64,000 nt of DNA from Colletes latitarsis (GCF_051014445.1 NC_135147.1:24580479-24644478); one strand, 5' to 3'; shown: positions 1 through 13,235, counted from the first letter of the stretch. Program-made: numbers and translations. The notes: generated from the sequence alone by a model not told the origin.

Positions 1-2364
1 GCGTAACGGGCAAGAATACTTTGTTAATCGGTCATTCTTTCTTGTCAAACGGTCGGCCATTCGCGGCCAACCGACCGCTCGATTAACGTTCGCGCAATTA
101 AGGGTTACACGTTACGTGTTTTCCGTTAAATTCGCAAACAGTGGAGATCAACATTAACAGCGACTAGATAACGTTGGTGTGGTTATCGATTGGTCCGGTT
201 CTCGCTGAATTTAGAACGACGCCGAGTCTCCGGTTTTACCTCGAAACAATTTATCCCGAGGATTCCGGAAACTTCTGAGTCTACTATACGAACGTGATTC
301 CTTCGTTGTTTTCGAGATTAAGAATCTTTGATATACTATGACAACGTAAATTAATGCCCCTGGACAAAGTGACACGTATACACACATCGTACGTTGTAAT
401 TACGATGGCTTGAACTCGTCAAGTTTACGTTCTACGAACGTGGAACAGTTACTTTGATGTAACTTCGGTATGTTCTGCGTGGTAAAATATTAAAATATAT
501 TGTATTGGTAATGGTGAAACAGGAATAGTGTGATTCTACGTGAAAACTTGATAGAAAACGTGGAATAAAACTTGAATATCGAAACAAGTAGAAAGGGTCG
601 ATAATAGTCAGACGCGCCAGGCATATCGTACTCCTGGAAAAAATTAATTATCTCGAAAACAAAGCTTTGTTAGAGAAAATGTTATTCTACGTTTTCAACT
701 TATTTTTTCACGCATTATTTGTTAGAATTTGTTTTATTTCTTTTCTTCTTCTAGAGGGACGATACTTCCAAATAATAATTTCACTTGTTTCTCTGATACG
801 TAAGATAATATTGGGATTGCATTTAGAAATAGCATTCTCTGTGCAACTTTCAACGTTGTGTAAAGAAGTAAAATTGTTGGGTTAATTCTGCAGAAGTAAA
901 TACATAGTGGCCTTTAATATCAATCGGAATACCTAAACGTTAACGCGACAATAAGACACACCAGGCATTCCAAATGCATACACACAGAGAATCGCAAGCA
1001 GTTAGTCGAGAACACACAGCCGAGTAGACACGAGCAACATTTACATGGGCAAACAGACTATCTATACAGTAATACAGCCAATCGTTACACGTTGACGTTC
1101 AAACATACCTAGGTTATTACAAATCATTTGCACACAATAACACACGATTCGTCATACCCGTCGATCAGTCCAATCTAACGAGCTTCGAGATATTCGAGAT
1201 ATCTTACAAACGATGTCTTTTTATGTACGAATAGAATAAAAAAATACTAAAAATATTACTGATTGAAAAGTTATCGGTGTTCGAAATTTCTCATAATTTT
1301 TTGAATCTCTAGGACTATTTAGATCCATCATTTGTAGGAGTATTTCCTAAAAATCGTCTAAATTGTGAGCTAGAAAACGGGGACGAACGGTTACAGCAAC
1401 AAATCGGCCACCGGAAACGACGTAGTTCCGTTCCGGACACTTCTGTGACGTCCACCCTGATGGTAAATGGACTTCTGAAACGGTAATGGATAGATGGATC
1501 CGCCGCAAGACGTCCCAGTTTTGCGTGACAGCAGTGGAAAACTGTTTTCTTCGTCTAGCGGAAATCCCGTGCCCACCCCTCTGCATGACAGAAATTGGAT
1601 TTACGAAATTTGATTATGTTTCTGTGATGGAACAACCCCTGTTAGTCGACTCGACTGGGAACCCGCTAAATTTAATAACAGAAGGATTAAGATTACCCAA
1701 TTTTGCACGAACGCTGACTCGATAATATTTAGAATAATTTACGCAAATAAATTGCAACGAAGGGCGATTCTGAAAGTTACAGGGATGCTGGTGAAATCGC
1801 TAAATTTGATAGTAAAGGAATAATATTTTAAGGGAATAAAGCGCGACGAAGGGTGATTCCATCGTTCGTGTTTCCGTTTGAAAACACGCGTCAAGATCGC
1901 TGGATGGGCGAGAACGATCGAGACCGGAAGTTACAGTGACGCTGAGTGTAATCGCTGGGCCCGTTGGTAATTGTGTTTTTCTTCCCGGCGGGCGGAAAGC
2001 GAGCTGGAAGTTCGCAGGAAGAGGGATTCTTTTTACGGGCGGGAAGATTGGCCGGAGATGGACGGTGTCCCATAGAACCGGTCGGAATTTTCAATAAAGA
2101 TGGAAATGAGAGAGGGCTTCGAAACTTCGACGTCCCGTTCGCCGCAAAGTTGAAACCCCTCCGACCAGGAGTAGTTTGTCCAGTAACCGATACTTGTCCG
2201 TTTCATTTCGATGATGGAAGGATAATGTTTACGTTCCTGGCGGGAACTTCTTGAAAAATTAACGCAAATTAATCGTTTTACGTCCGTATCCCTGGATCGA
2301 CCAAGCAAATTAATTCGTATTTGTACGGGAATAGAAATTACGTTTTTCCATTGTACGAAGTACA
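1..2364. other. Non-coding stretch, nothing recognised
   Basis: AT-rich to about 1380, then a CpG-rich patch to about 2260. The ORFs present are under 140 codons, overlap on opposite strands and show no domain. The longest one (2033-2446, minus) runs into the left TIR of copy A, further evidence against coding. Confidence 0.6.
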
Positions 2365-2366
2365 TA

Positions 2367-2485
2367 CAGGGTGTTCGGCCACCCCTGGGAAAAATTTTAA
2401 TGGGGGATTCTAGAGGCCAAAATAAGACGAAAATTAAGAATACCAATTTGTTGATGAAGTCTTCGTTAATCAGTTATTAACGTTT
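2367..2485 (+). repeat. Left terminal inverted repeat of copy A
   Basis: It begins CAGGGTGTTCGGCC and extends through GAGGCCAAAATAAGACG to the CTTCGTTAAT area. It pairs with 3605-3723. The inner boundary is approximate because similarity fades after TTATTAACG. Confidence 0.85.
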
Positions 2486-3604
2486 AAAGTTCCGACTGTA
2501 CTGAATTTTTTTCTCGAAAATGCGCAAGATTTCGGGGGTATGTCTGTTCACCAAAAATGATTGTAATTGACCCCCGCAACCGAAAATAATTTTTCCAAAA
2601 GGATTTGAAATTTTTTTTTTTCGTCGAAAAATTTCACACCTTCTCGAATTTTTTTCTCGAAAGTGGGTAGGATTTCGACGGTATGTCTAATGACCAAAAA
2701 TGATTGTAATTGACCCCCACAGCCAAAAATAATTTTTTCAGAACGATTTGAAACTTTTCGTTTCCGTCGAAAAATTTAGGCACCTTGTCGATTTTTCTTA
2801 AAAATTCATTTTTGATTTTTAGTAATTTTATTTAACGCCGTACAGAAAAGTTGTGTAATACTTTTTTGTAGGTACCCATGAGCTCTACGTCAGAAAAAAG
2901 TTTCATTGAAATATATTCACAATTGTAGGAGTTATGGCTGTTTGAAAATTGGACCATTTTTATGGGGTTTTTCTCATTTTGCGGGGTCAAGGACCTACTT
3001 TTTGAATATTTTTAGTATTTCTACATATTCTACGCTAAAATACGCGTAGTTTGCTTTTTTAAAAATGAAAATCGTCCAATCCGTTCAGAAATTATGACAT
3101 TTCAAAGATTCGCATGAACTTTACGGGAAGCATTTCTGGCCTGAAATTATATTTTCGGTAAGGAATTTTTTTCTCAAAAATAGTTAGGATTTCGAGGGTA
3201 TGTCTATTGACCAAAAATGACTGTAATTGTCCCCTGCAATTGAAAATAATTTTTCCAGAACGATTTGAAATGTTTTAATTTTTTCGAAAAATTTGTCCAC
3301 CTTCCTGAATTTTTTTCTCGAAAGTGCATAGGATTTCGCGGGTATGTCTATTCACCAAAAGTGATTGTAATTGACCCCTGCATCTAAAAATAATTTTTTT
3401 AAAATGATTTGAAAAAATTTTTTTTCGCCGATAAAATTCAGGGAAACATATCAATGGTATGGTCAGACATTACATTTTCGGTAAGGAATTTTTTTCTCGA
3501 AAATGCGTAGGATTTCGGGGGTATGTGTAATGACCAAAAATGATGGTAATTGACCCCTGCAACCGAAAATAATTTTTCCAGAACGATTTGAAATTTTTGA
3601 ATTT

Positions 3605-3723
3605 AATTGTTAATAACTTTTTAACGAAGCCTCCAACAACAAATTGGTATTCTTGATTTTCGTCTTATTTTGGCCTCTAGAATCCTCTACTAAAATTTTT
3701 CCCAGGGGTGGCCGAACACCCTG
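3605..3723 (-). repeat. Right terminal inverted repeat of copy A
   Basis: This is the inverted counterpart of 2367-2485. Read on the minus strand it starts CAGGGTGTTCGGCC and contains the same GAGGCCAAAATAAGACG block. Only scattered substitutions separate the two ends. Confidence 0.85.
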
Positions 3724-3725
3724 TA

Positions 3726-6700
3726 TATTTTTTTAATATTCTACCTCGAGATTGAAAATGGAACACGTTAAGTTCTATATAAAGTGGCACAGTTTAATAT
3801 TAATTGGAAGAGCGATGTATCGCAGAAGAATATTATTAAATAGCTCGTTAGAAAAAGAAAAATTGTTAAATTATCTTACAAGTACAGAGTGTTAGAAAAC
3901 TGTTGTGTAAGAAAATGGAGACAACGCGTTTGTGTACCGTTTCCATCTTTCCAGGAATCTAGGCGTCGATAATGGGGTAAGCTTAGTCGTTTTCCGTTTT
4001 TTCCCCGAAAGTGCAAAGTTTCGAGGCGGGCGAGCATTAGCCGGCGCGAAGTAAATAATTGTCAGCGTTGAAAAGCGAGTGTTGGCAGCGGGCGCGAAAA
4101 AATGACGCGGCCGGAGTTACAGTTTCATTACAGCCGCGGGAAAACGGGCGAGCGAAGTTGAGTTATTATCGTGTTTTCCGCGACAGGTTGTAGCTGCGAG
4201 AAGACGTACAGGAAGTGTAGAACCGTGAGCCCCCTCGCCGTGATAAATCAGCAGAATTAGGTCGGGACGAATATATGGCGGTGATTACTATGACTGATTA
4301 CGTACAAATGGCATACCCGGTACGCGCATAAAGGAGAAAACACGATGCAGATACTTCGGGGAGAAAATCTCGGCGCTAATAAAAGTATGCGAGCACGTTC
4401 TGCAACAGTGTTCAATTTTCTGACTGGAAAGTTTGACGTACGAAGGCTTCAACAAGTCGGTGGAAAAACTAGAGAGATTACTTTTAAATTCTATCCTATT
4501 TCTAATTTGATTTCTCTTCTTCTGGCTTGTATCGTTGCAGAAATTTTATATCTCTATGTAGAATGCAATTTTGAAAAATGTGTACAGTTACTACCACTCG
4601 TATTCGTACAGTATAATAATTTTGAGTCCCTGTAAATGAGAAAAACTTGTTTCTTATGAATTGTAAGTCCATTCAAGCCACAAATAGAGGACTTATCAAC
4701 TTTGGAAATAGCATTCAATTAAATGTAAGCAAACTTACCAAAAATATCATTAAAAACTACTTAAACTATGCAGCAACTACTTTGTAAATAGAAATAGCAT
4801 AAAGTGTAATCAAAACAATATTTGGTAAAAATAGAAAAAAATCATAAGAAACGAAGCTTCTTTGTATTTCTAGTGAATCACCATTATGCTATACGAATGT
4901 GAGTGGGAGGAATAACAACTATAATTCACTTGACCCTAACTGTACTATAAAACAGAATTCTTAACCCCGTAATCTACAAACTCGCCACTGACTCACCGAG
5001 AATGATTGATTCTTGACAACTGAATTCTTTTCACTGAACCGACCGAATGCATTGCGGGGGCGGGTCGCTTTTATACCTCCTCTTGTGGTCTACGTGACTC
5101 GTTCTACGTGACTTCCTCGATTACTATCGTGTTCGACCATGTTCCGTTTTACCTTCGTCGTTCGGGGGAAGATTTCCAGAGATTGTTTGAACGTTTAGAT
5201 GAAAAACAATAATAAAACTTTACTCCGTTTCTCCACTTCTAAATGCAGAAAATTCTAATGTTTCTAACAATTGTTCTTGTCGGTGATATCAAGAGAAGTT
5301 TCGAGCTACTTTTATCACGAGCCACAATTGTTCTTCCACCGTAATAAAAATCGTCGAAAATCCAAGAAACCAACGCCGCCAATTCATTCGAGTACAATTC
5401 AGCGTTTCCTCTTTGCGCCTGTTCTATGGAATCAACGTTTTCCGTAGTTTCTAGCTGGCCATTGTTACCACTCGAATTTACCCTCGTATTTTCCCTGATT
5501 GATACTTTCGACGAAGGGTCGCGGAGGGCTCTCTGTATTCCGATTTACCCTTTCACCGAGCCCTGCTTTCTTGCCTGTCTTTCGTTCATCTTTGATTCAG
5601 CCTCAATGCCCCTCCGCGTTTTCCCCGGTCTTTGTGCGAGATTCTTTGTCCCTCCTTGCTTATTTGTTTCGGTTCCCATCCGTTGCATTCGGCTACGAGC
5701 GATGAAAATCTGTCGATGAGCTCTCGCTATCGTCGAATAATAAAACAACGAAAACAGGAGAAATTGAAAAAATAAAAAGATACCAGAGGCGCGTATTTTA
5801 CGAGAAGACATTTATCGTAATATCGACAATCGTACCGAGCCGTGGAAACGGGACGAAATCTCTCGACGTTCGAGCTGCGAAAACATTCTTATCTAGCACG
5901 CGTGTTCGTATATATCGCTTCGCAGCCGCGGTAGTTTCCGTGTTTGCGTTTTGTATTACAGCCAAGCTTAACGAAATCTGTACACGTTGCTGCAACGTAG
6001 GAATTATTAATTCGCAGCGGGAATTTCCTATGCTTGAAAGATGGAAGATAGTAAACGCACGGATACAGTAATATTAGCTGAGACTATATTGCTCCGGACG
6101 ATCTAGATTGGAAATTCGAACACGAAATAATAGGCAAATTGTAGATAAAATACCCTTTAAAATCAGAATTAACATATGACCTTAAAAAATTACGAAATCG
6201 TTCAAAGTTCAAAATATAAATTTATTATTATGCACGTAACCAGTAAAATACACAGAGACGAATGTTAATTATTCCGCTCACGAAATATCGTGTTAGCGAA
6301 TTTAGAGAAAGATCGAAGTCGTCTGTTTAAATTTTAATGGTATTAGATCATCGTTAAAATTTTATTGAAAGTTCCTGCTAACCTTACGAAGTTATTGCTC
6401 GATTTTCCCTCATTTCGTTATACGAGTTAACCGGAATACTTGGCCCGTTTTTTTTCTCTTCGTCGGTGCATTCATTTTATCACGGCCGTTCGTTTCAACG
6501 GTGACCAACTTTCATCGTGCAGTTACGTAGGAGTTATAATAACACGGAGGCAATAAACCATGTTTATTACTACCCTTATTATGACTCACGCACAAGGAAA
6601 CTACGGCGCAATGGTTTCCACGGCATGGAAATATGGTTTCTACCCCCGTGGCGGGACGTGGTTCGTTTCGCAAAGAAACGCGGTTTCTCTCGACCAGACT

Positions 6701-7473
6701 TGGGGGGCGCGAAACGGGGCAAAGAATCGATCGTACAGCGAGAACAGTTTACGCGTGAGGTGAACGAGATTAATAAACACGATCGTGAATAACGTTACGA
6801 GGCTTGCACGATCGAAATGAAACTTACAAACGCGATAATCTCGGCAACCGAGCGAAAAATAATAGAATACGATTCCCTGTTTATTTTTTAAAATTCAAAT
6901 AAAAAATTTCAAACGTCGGATATAAATTGAAAACCCACTGCAACGTCGAGAACACCGTCCCAAAAAATTCTACGAAATTCTACCTCGTAGTCGATCGAAT
7001 TTTCTCCCACGACGTGTACGATTCTCCCTAATATTCGTGCAATTTTCTACAAACGCGAACGTGTTACGACCCTCAGACAACTGTACGAATTCTGGCCGTG
7101 CAATCTCAAAAAACCATCCTCCCCCGGCCAACAAGATTTCGAGTCCCATCGAAGCCAGCAATTCCAAACGACCCTTTTATTTCTCTGGGTCTGGGAACGT
7201 GCGCTGCTTCTGTGCTTTTGGTCCAACGAGTTTTCTCCGTGAAAGGGCCGCCGTCTAGGAGATCCTAGGAAACGGGGTTGCGTCGGTATCGCGACCCTAT
7301 TAAACGCTGTCCCGAAGACCACGAACTTCCGAAGGACTATTCGGACTGTTCGTGTTATCGGAAACGACCATGTTGCTTGGCGAGTAGCCAAAACGCCACG
7401 CTGAACGCTAGATTACACCGATTAACCGCACTTTGCCTTTGCTAGTCGTACGCGACACCAAATTCGACTGAAT
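3726..7473. other. Non-coding stretch between repeats
   Basis: GC-rich at 3.96-4.23 kb, pyrimidine-rich on the plus strand at about 5.41-5.69 kb, and CpG-rich at 6.6-6.75 and 7.05-7.3 kb, with AT-rich DNA between. No splice-bounded frame with a recognisable domain was found on either strand. Confidence 0.55.
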
Positions 7474-7722
7474 CAACCACTAAGATTAAAGAGGGGGTGT
7501 ACAGAGAAGCCACTGGACAGAAATTTTGAAGAATATCCTGCTTATCCCACGATTTAAACAATAGTTTGTATTCTGTTTGGGTGCATATGCTGTCAATTTG
7601 TTTTATTTTATTTCAACCACTAAGATTAAAGAGGGGGCGTATAGGAGAACCTCTGGACAGAAATTTTGAAGAACATCCTGTTTGGGTGTATATATTGTCA
7701 CTTTGTTTTATATTATTTATCG
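7474..7722 (+). repeat. Imperfect tandem duplication, 140-bp unit
   Basis: CAACCACTAAGATTAAAGAG begins at 7474 and again at 7614. Both copies continue with a GGGGG(T/C)GTA block, CTGGACAGAAATTTTGAAGA and CATCCTGTTTGGGTG-like sequence. The second copy lacks about 30 bp present in the first (around 7541-7571) and ends near 7722. Nothing coding is visible, and this looks like a local slippage or unequal-exchange product. Confidence 0.85.
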
Positions 7723-9120
7723 TTTGAGTATTGTTTTGGAACGATAAACTTTGGAAAACTTGATTAGCGATTGTTGTATCGGTAGAGTTGCGATTTACGA
7801 TCGATGGATCGGGTATTTCTTGCGTAACGTTGCCCGTGGCAGTTCGACAGGAAGTTTCATCGTGCACGGCATTTGTCTTGCGTCGAGCGGAGAACAGGTG
7901 CGAACGAAGGTGAAATATTCGCGCCAGTTCATGTGCTCGCTGATCGACCGAAGAATGAAATATCGCTGCAACGTCGAATCGATAGCGTGTCGAAAGCGTC
8001 AGCAAATTTCACCTGCACAATGAGGCGTTTTTATGCAAATGCGAAAGACACGGTGTCCGGTTCGATCGATCCAGAGGTGCTAACCTTCTATCGTTTCGTT
8101 TCGGTTACGATGCTCCACGTTTTAGAAAAATATATTCTTTATAAAATTCTACCTTTCACTTCCTTTGTCTAACTATCGGTATTCCATATAATTAAATCAG
8201 TGACTATTAACCAAAATAACGAGTTTCTTCGTTGTATCCATTTATACTGTACTTCCTGAATAATTTCTAAATGACAAATACCATCCCCACTAAGAAAATT
8301 GTTCGTGGGAATAGTATGGACGAAATTCGGCTCAATTTCTTTTTCTAAACAAATATGACGGTTCCTTCTATTGTGAAAAACTGACTATTGCCGCCTTTTC
8401 GGTACAAATACCGCACCGTGTGTGGGGGCGGGCCATAATTGGCCCGGTTGGCGAAATTTGATAAACGACGGAGGCGCGATTAAATTGAACGAATTTCCCG
8501 TGGCCCGTTTTTAACGAGAGACGCTCCCGTCGTCGCCCCGGCGAACCTTCTCGTCGAGTTTAAACGTTAGTAATTGCTGGTTGTTTGTCGATAAATCCAA
8601 TCCTGTCGGCGGTTTAATCGGTCGTCGTGGGTCTTCCGCGCTCGACCCGCTCGAAAACGCTGCGTCACGACGCCCGGTAATGACCGAACGACGCTTTTCC
8701 CCCATTATTTTCTCGTTCGTCGTCGCGGCGGGACGTCCCTTTCGTTCCGTCGAGTCGCGTTCCTCTTTCTTTCGTACGAATTCCGCCTCTCGGCCTTTCC
8801 GGTCGCTGGCAGCCGTTGCCCCTTGGCTTCCGTCGCGTCCAATCGAACGAAAACCGTGTCCGAGCCCGGCTGCAACAGGCTAACCGATCCATAAATGCAA
8901 TGGTCCGCCATTATTCCGCGCGCGTCGAACGCACTCGCGTTTTTACGGCTGCCAAGACTCGAATCGCTTCGAATATGGTTTCACGCTCTTGAAAGCTTTG
9001 AATATCTTGGAGTCTCAGGTCTTGATTAACAGTTAAAATTTGTTTTTTGCTTTTATTTTTATTTTAATGTAGTTTCGACTCCCTGTGGAAATTAGTCTGC
9101 GTTATGTGATAGAAATAGTT
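7723..9120. other. Non-coding stretch with a CpG-rich island
   Basis: The island at about 8400-8940 has a very high CpG count. Opposed 100- and 75-codon ORFs there are composition effects rich in Arg, Ser and Pro. A promoter in the island is possible, but no core element could be supported. Confidence 0.5.
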
Positions 9121-9470
9121 AAACTTCAGACGCGTGCAGTTCCGAAACTACTAGTGTTTCATCCATAATTGAACCATTGTTAGCAGTGGCAAAGCTTCCC
9201 CTTTAAAATGGTTTTTGGTTTTTGGCGATCCGACTTTCCGTTTTCGAGATATCGTAATTTATGTGAAGGGGCAATTTTTTACGTGACGTAGTCGAGTCAC
9301 GTAGTGTTTACTATTTACTACGGTCACGTGCGGTCAATGACCTCGCGACGTAAACGAAGAAAAGTAAACACTTCAAACTCTTATATCTCCGAAACTAATA
9401 AAGCTATCGACTTGTTCGAGCGCTCATTTTATAGGGTGTTTCATCCCCTACACAATAAACGTATCAACTA
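9121..9470 (-). repeat. Dispersed repeat family 2, single-copy form
   Basis: The reverse complement of this stretch matches 48461-49467 in order: GGATGAAA, AAAATGAGCG, AGTCGATAGCTTTATTAG and GGAGATATA. These are followed by a divergent middle, then ACGATATCTCGAAAACGG, AAGTCGGATCGCCAAAAACC, GGTTCAATTATGGAT and TTTCGGAACTGCACGCG. Unlike the 48-kb copy it has no internal amplification. No TIRs, LTRs or coding potential are evident, so the class is unknown. Borders are approximate. Confidence 0.8.
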
Positions 9471-12400
9471 TCATTGTTTATGCTGTCTTCTACGTTTATA
9501 TTGAAATTTACTATGACGCTACATACCCAAAGAAGTTTCAACAATTTCTATCGTTTATACAACCGGTGTACGATAAACCCTGGATATAGATTGTTTATTT
9601 AATTAAAGATGAATTACTAGCTAGCACATTTTTCGTAAATGATTATTTTCTCCTGAATTAACTACGGTATCGACTCGAAATATCGTTGTTCGACGAATTA
9701 GTTTCGAACGTTTGATTGTTCGAGAAATACAGGAAGTCGTAGATTTATTTGCGGTGGGCGGGAGAAGGGTTTGTCAACCGGTGTAATGTCGAGACCGAGT
9801 GCTTTCCAGTTTGGAAGGAACGGTGCCTCCCAGCGCCGATTCACCGCGTTTGTTTCCCTCGTTCTCGTTCAGTTAACAAGCCCGCGGCTCTCTGCGTATT
9901 GTCGCGCCGCAACAGGCTCCTCAATCACGTTGTTTCAAGCGGTTCTTTTCCCTCCCCTAACGGATTTAAAGGATTTAATCCGCGGAAAAAATTGGGTTAG
10001 GTGGAAAATGTAACAAGCCGCGCCGTCAAAGTGTACTACTCTGCGAAGAGTTTTAAAACCAGTCCCCGCCTTATCGCATCAAACTACGGGATATTTCTTA
10101 TCCTTCGCTGAAAGGAAAGAAACCAGACGATTTACAATTTTTCCCCGTGGAAAATGAGGCTTCCTTTACTTTGAAATTTTAAAACGATACCACGGAGATT
10201 ACGGTTCCGATGAAATCCGATGATTAATACTAATAGTAAGTATTCTCTTGCAATTCCGCCATATTTTCTGAAATTTGTTATTTAACAGAAAATGTACAAT
10301 TACGATTTTCTTCGTGTAACGCAGATTTCCACGGTTTTTATCGTCGAAACGTAAACGGAAGCTAGTTTACGAACGAGTAAAAAATTTCCGTTCGTTGTTC
10401 GGTAATGAAATTTTCCAGATACGTCCGACGAGCCCGTTTCACGCGCGCTTTTCTCGCAATTTCCGCGTCGAAACGTTTCAAAAATTCACGCTCGCGCGGC
10501 CACTTCGACGCGAGGCGGGTACCATAATTTATTTTCTTCTTTCGCGAGCCGTTCCCAACTTTCAGGCGACAACTCGGCGCAGCTTTCGCGAGCGGGCCGT
10601 GTAATTTACATTTTCATAAGTTAAACGCTGATGGCGGACGGGTGGAAGCAACTGGCAAGAACCATCGACTCGTACGAAACTTGGTTGCGACGCGTTCGCG
10701 TTTCACGCGTGTTCTCAGAGCGAACGCAACAGCGCTATTCAGCTGTCGCATTATCATAACTGCGCCCGTCATCAGGACTGTATCACTGCAGCACCTTTGA
10801 AACATTCATTGATACCGGGAATTCCGCGATACGGTTTTAACCTCGTCCAACGGCGCAGCCGCGAATCGTCGCAGTTCCTCGTAACGTTATTCCATCGAAA
10901 AACCAAGGATTATTATAACCAAAATAAAAGAAATTTATAGAACAACATTTGCATTAACTAGATTCTTTTTTGCACCGTGCGGAAAGGTTTTGTTTTTTTT
11001 TAAATTAAATTTGAAAATTTTGCGTCGCAACGTTTAGATGCAAATTAAATCTCTTTCATTTCTGCGTTACGAAGGACCGCGAAATAAAATAATGAATTTT
11101 GTTCAGCGTGTGGCAAAATAAGTACGAAGCATTTGGCGCCCGATGTATTGCAGAAAAAATTCCACTGCTAAATAATTGCAAATTCGATTAAAAATTTCCC
11201 AGGGTGAATTTTTCAGTGAAAATGTTTCCATTTACGAGTCACGATTATAAATGACTAATACGAAATACACAATGTTGACTCGGTATAAACAGCAATGGGA
11301 ACAGAATAATTACGCTGTTAATAAATGTTTCGTTTTGTTTGCGCAAAGGAGATTGAATAGACGCGTACAGGGTGGAAAATAATTCGCAGTAGAATCGAAT
11401 CGGGGGATGGAATAACGAGAAGCGATAATAAAGTCAGTCGGAAGGAGGAAACTTAATAACGTTTTATCTCGCCGTCCGGAGATAAACCGTAAGTAAACAG
11501 ATTATAATAATTACGGAGCGGAGCGAAATTCGTAGTAAAACCGGGAGGGGCGTGGTTCTTCGCGTAAAAATAAATCTGAAACGCGGAATAAAGTTTTCCC
11601 GTACGAAGCTTCGTTTACGGGATAATCGATCTTGAAAACCCGCGTCTGACTATTCCTCGACGTTTCTACTTGCGTCGATGCTCGCAAAGATTGATGGCCC
11701 TATTACCCGTTTTAACTAACGTGGACGAAAACGCAGATAATGATATGTTTCCCGTCGATGTTTACAAGCACGAACCTAAGTAGACACAGTGAGTAATGGT
11801 CAGACATATTAGTCAAACTGTAAAATGACTTCGACGATCATTCGAACAAAATTGTTTCGTTCATTTGATATTTTTAAGCGTTCTTTCTGGTAAGGTATTA
11901 TCTGCTTCAATTGCTTGTAATTGTTTAAAAGATCATCAATCTTTGTGACCGTCAGTGTAAGTGGAAATATCATGTAATGGTCAGACGAAATGCCATTTCT
12001 CGAAGAGTCGTGAATTAAGAATAAAGTTCCAATGTTTGTGCAATATGCAATAAAATTTATCTCACGTACTGACACGAACAAAGCACGAAAAGGTTTGTCT
12101 AACCAGAAATGTGAACAAGCACATTGTATAAAATCATCGTTACAGCTAAAACGTTAGTTTTAACAGTCCAGGGGCGCGTGGCTTGTTTATATTCTCAATT
12201 TCTTTCGCAAACGGGACTGCTGGAAAATTGGTGGACCTCCCGGAAAAACCGTGGCGCCCAATCTTCATAACTTTCCATAATGGAACGTGTGCCCGCGTCG
12301 CGCGAAACGTAATGCGCGTTTCTTGCGCGAAGGAATTCGTGGACGGGGATTCTCTGTCGACCGAACGAGCCCTGATATTCCGACGATGCGAGAAACGTAG

Positions 12401-12875
12401 TTCGTTAGGTCAGTGGATAATTAGACGCGGCACTTTGCCCTCTGGCTATGTAGTTTTCTTGCACAAAGGACAACCACGACTTGCATACGAACTTCGCGAG
12501 AACCTTATTCCAAAACTCGGGACGATATTCGACGTTTTTACAAACGTTCGTTTCCAGAAGAAAAATCCGTGCTTTTCTTTCAAACTTTTCCGATTCTCGA
12601 TCGAAAAAGAATCGCGAGGAAACCGTGCAAATGCGATACTCTCGCTACCTTTACCTATAAATGGGTAAACGAAAGTTTCTAATTAAAAGTCAGAAAGTAC
12701 CTGCTCCTTTGTTGATATATTCGAGCGGTGGAACTTCTCGGATCGTGTAAATGAGAGTTCGTTATTGCACTTTGGCTTCTCTACGGACATTGTTATAAGA
12801 AGTAGCGAATATAGGGCTGTAGAACATATATGTGGTTGAAATAATTATTATCTCGTTTGTTAAATGTTGAAACTT
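9471..12875. other. Non-coding stretch, nothing recognised
   Basis: It includes CpG-rich patches at 9.75-9.98 and 10.4-10.88 kb and AT-rich DNA elsewhere. A 161-codon plus-strand ORF at 12183-12668 has no recognisable motif and is not called. Confidence 0.55.
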
Positions 12876-13235
12876 TCGGCGAAATTAAAAAATTTTAAAT
12901 CATTCTAAAAAAATTATTTTTAGTTGCTAGGGTCAATTACAATTATTTTTGGTGAATATACATACCCACGAAATCCTACGCAGTTTCGAGAAAAAAATTC
13001 ATTACCGAAAATTTCATGTCTGACCATTCGTTTAGACGTTCTACTGAAAATTCATGTGTATGTTCAAAACGTCATAACTTCTGAACGGATTGAAGGATTT
13101 TAATTTTTCAGAATGGAAACAGCACGTATGTGCAGCTTTCATTCTGTTAAAAAACATTAGAATTTTGTGTAATTTCATTTCTTATGGAAAACCCCAGAAA
13201 AATGAGCCGAAAAAATACATTGGATGTAAGGTCTA
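12876..13235 (-). mobile_element. Internal fragment D of the TIR element, inverted and diverged
   Basis: Read on the minus strand this segment carries one module (GAATTTTTTTCTCGAAA at about 12985-13001, then the GTATATTCACCAAAAAT and AATTGACCC blocks). It also has the neighbouring spacer with CAATCCGTTCAGAAGTTATG and ATGGTCAGACATG. It resembles the 18.9-19.15 kb part of copy B best. Neither TIR is present, and both borders are approximate. Confidence 0.75.

Larger units (their letters stand above)
2367..3723. mobile_element. Complete non-autonomous TIR transposon, copy A (1357 bp)
   Basis: The element starts CAGGGTGTTCGGCCACCCC and ends with the reverse complement, GGGGTGGCCGAACACCCTG. The two ends match as inverted repeats over roughly 115 bp (2367 to about 2485, and about 3605-3723) with about ten mismatches. 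TA flanks both sides (2365-2366 and 3724-3725), consistent with a TA target duplication. The interior has no transposase ORF. It is made of reiterated modules whose conserved start, GAATTTTTTTCTCGAAA, or a close variant, occurs at 2503, 2646, 3163, 3307 and 3486. Each is followed by a GGTATGTCTATTCACCAAAA-type block and an AATTGACCCCTGCA-type block. A spacer at about 2790-3150 is shared with copy B. The superfamily is unassigned. TA insertion fits Tc1/mariner-like machinery, but that is an inference. Confidence 0.88.
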
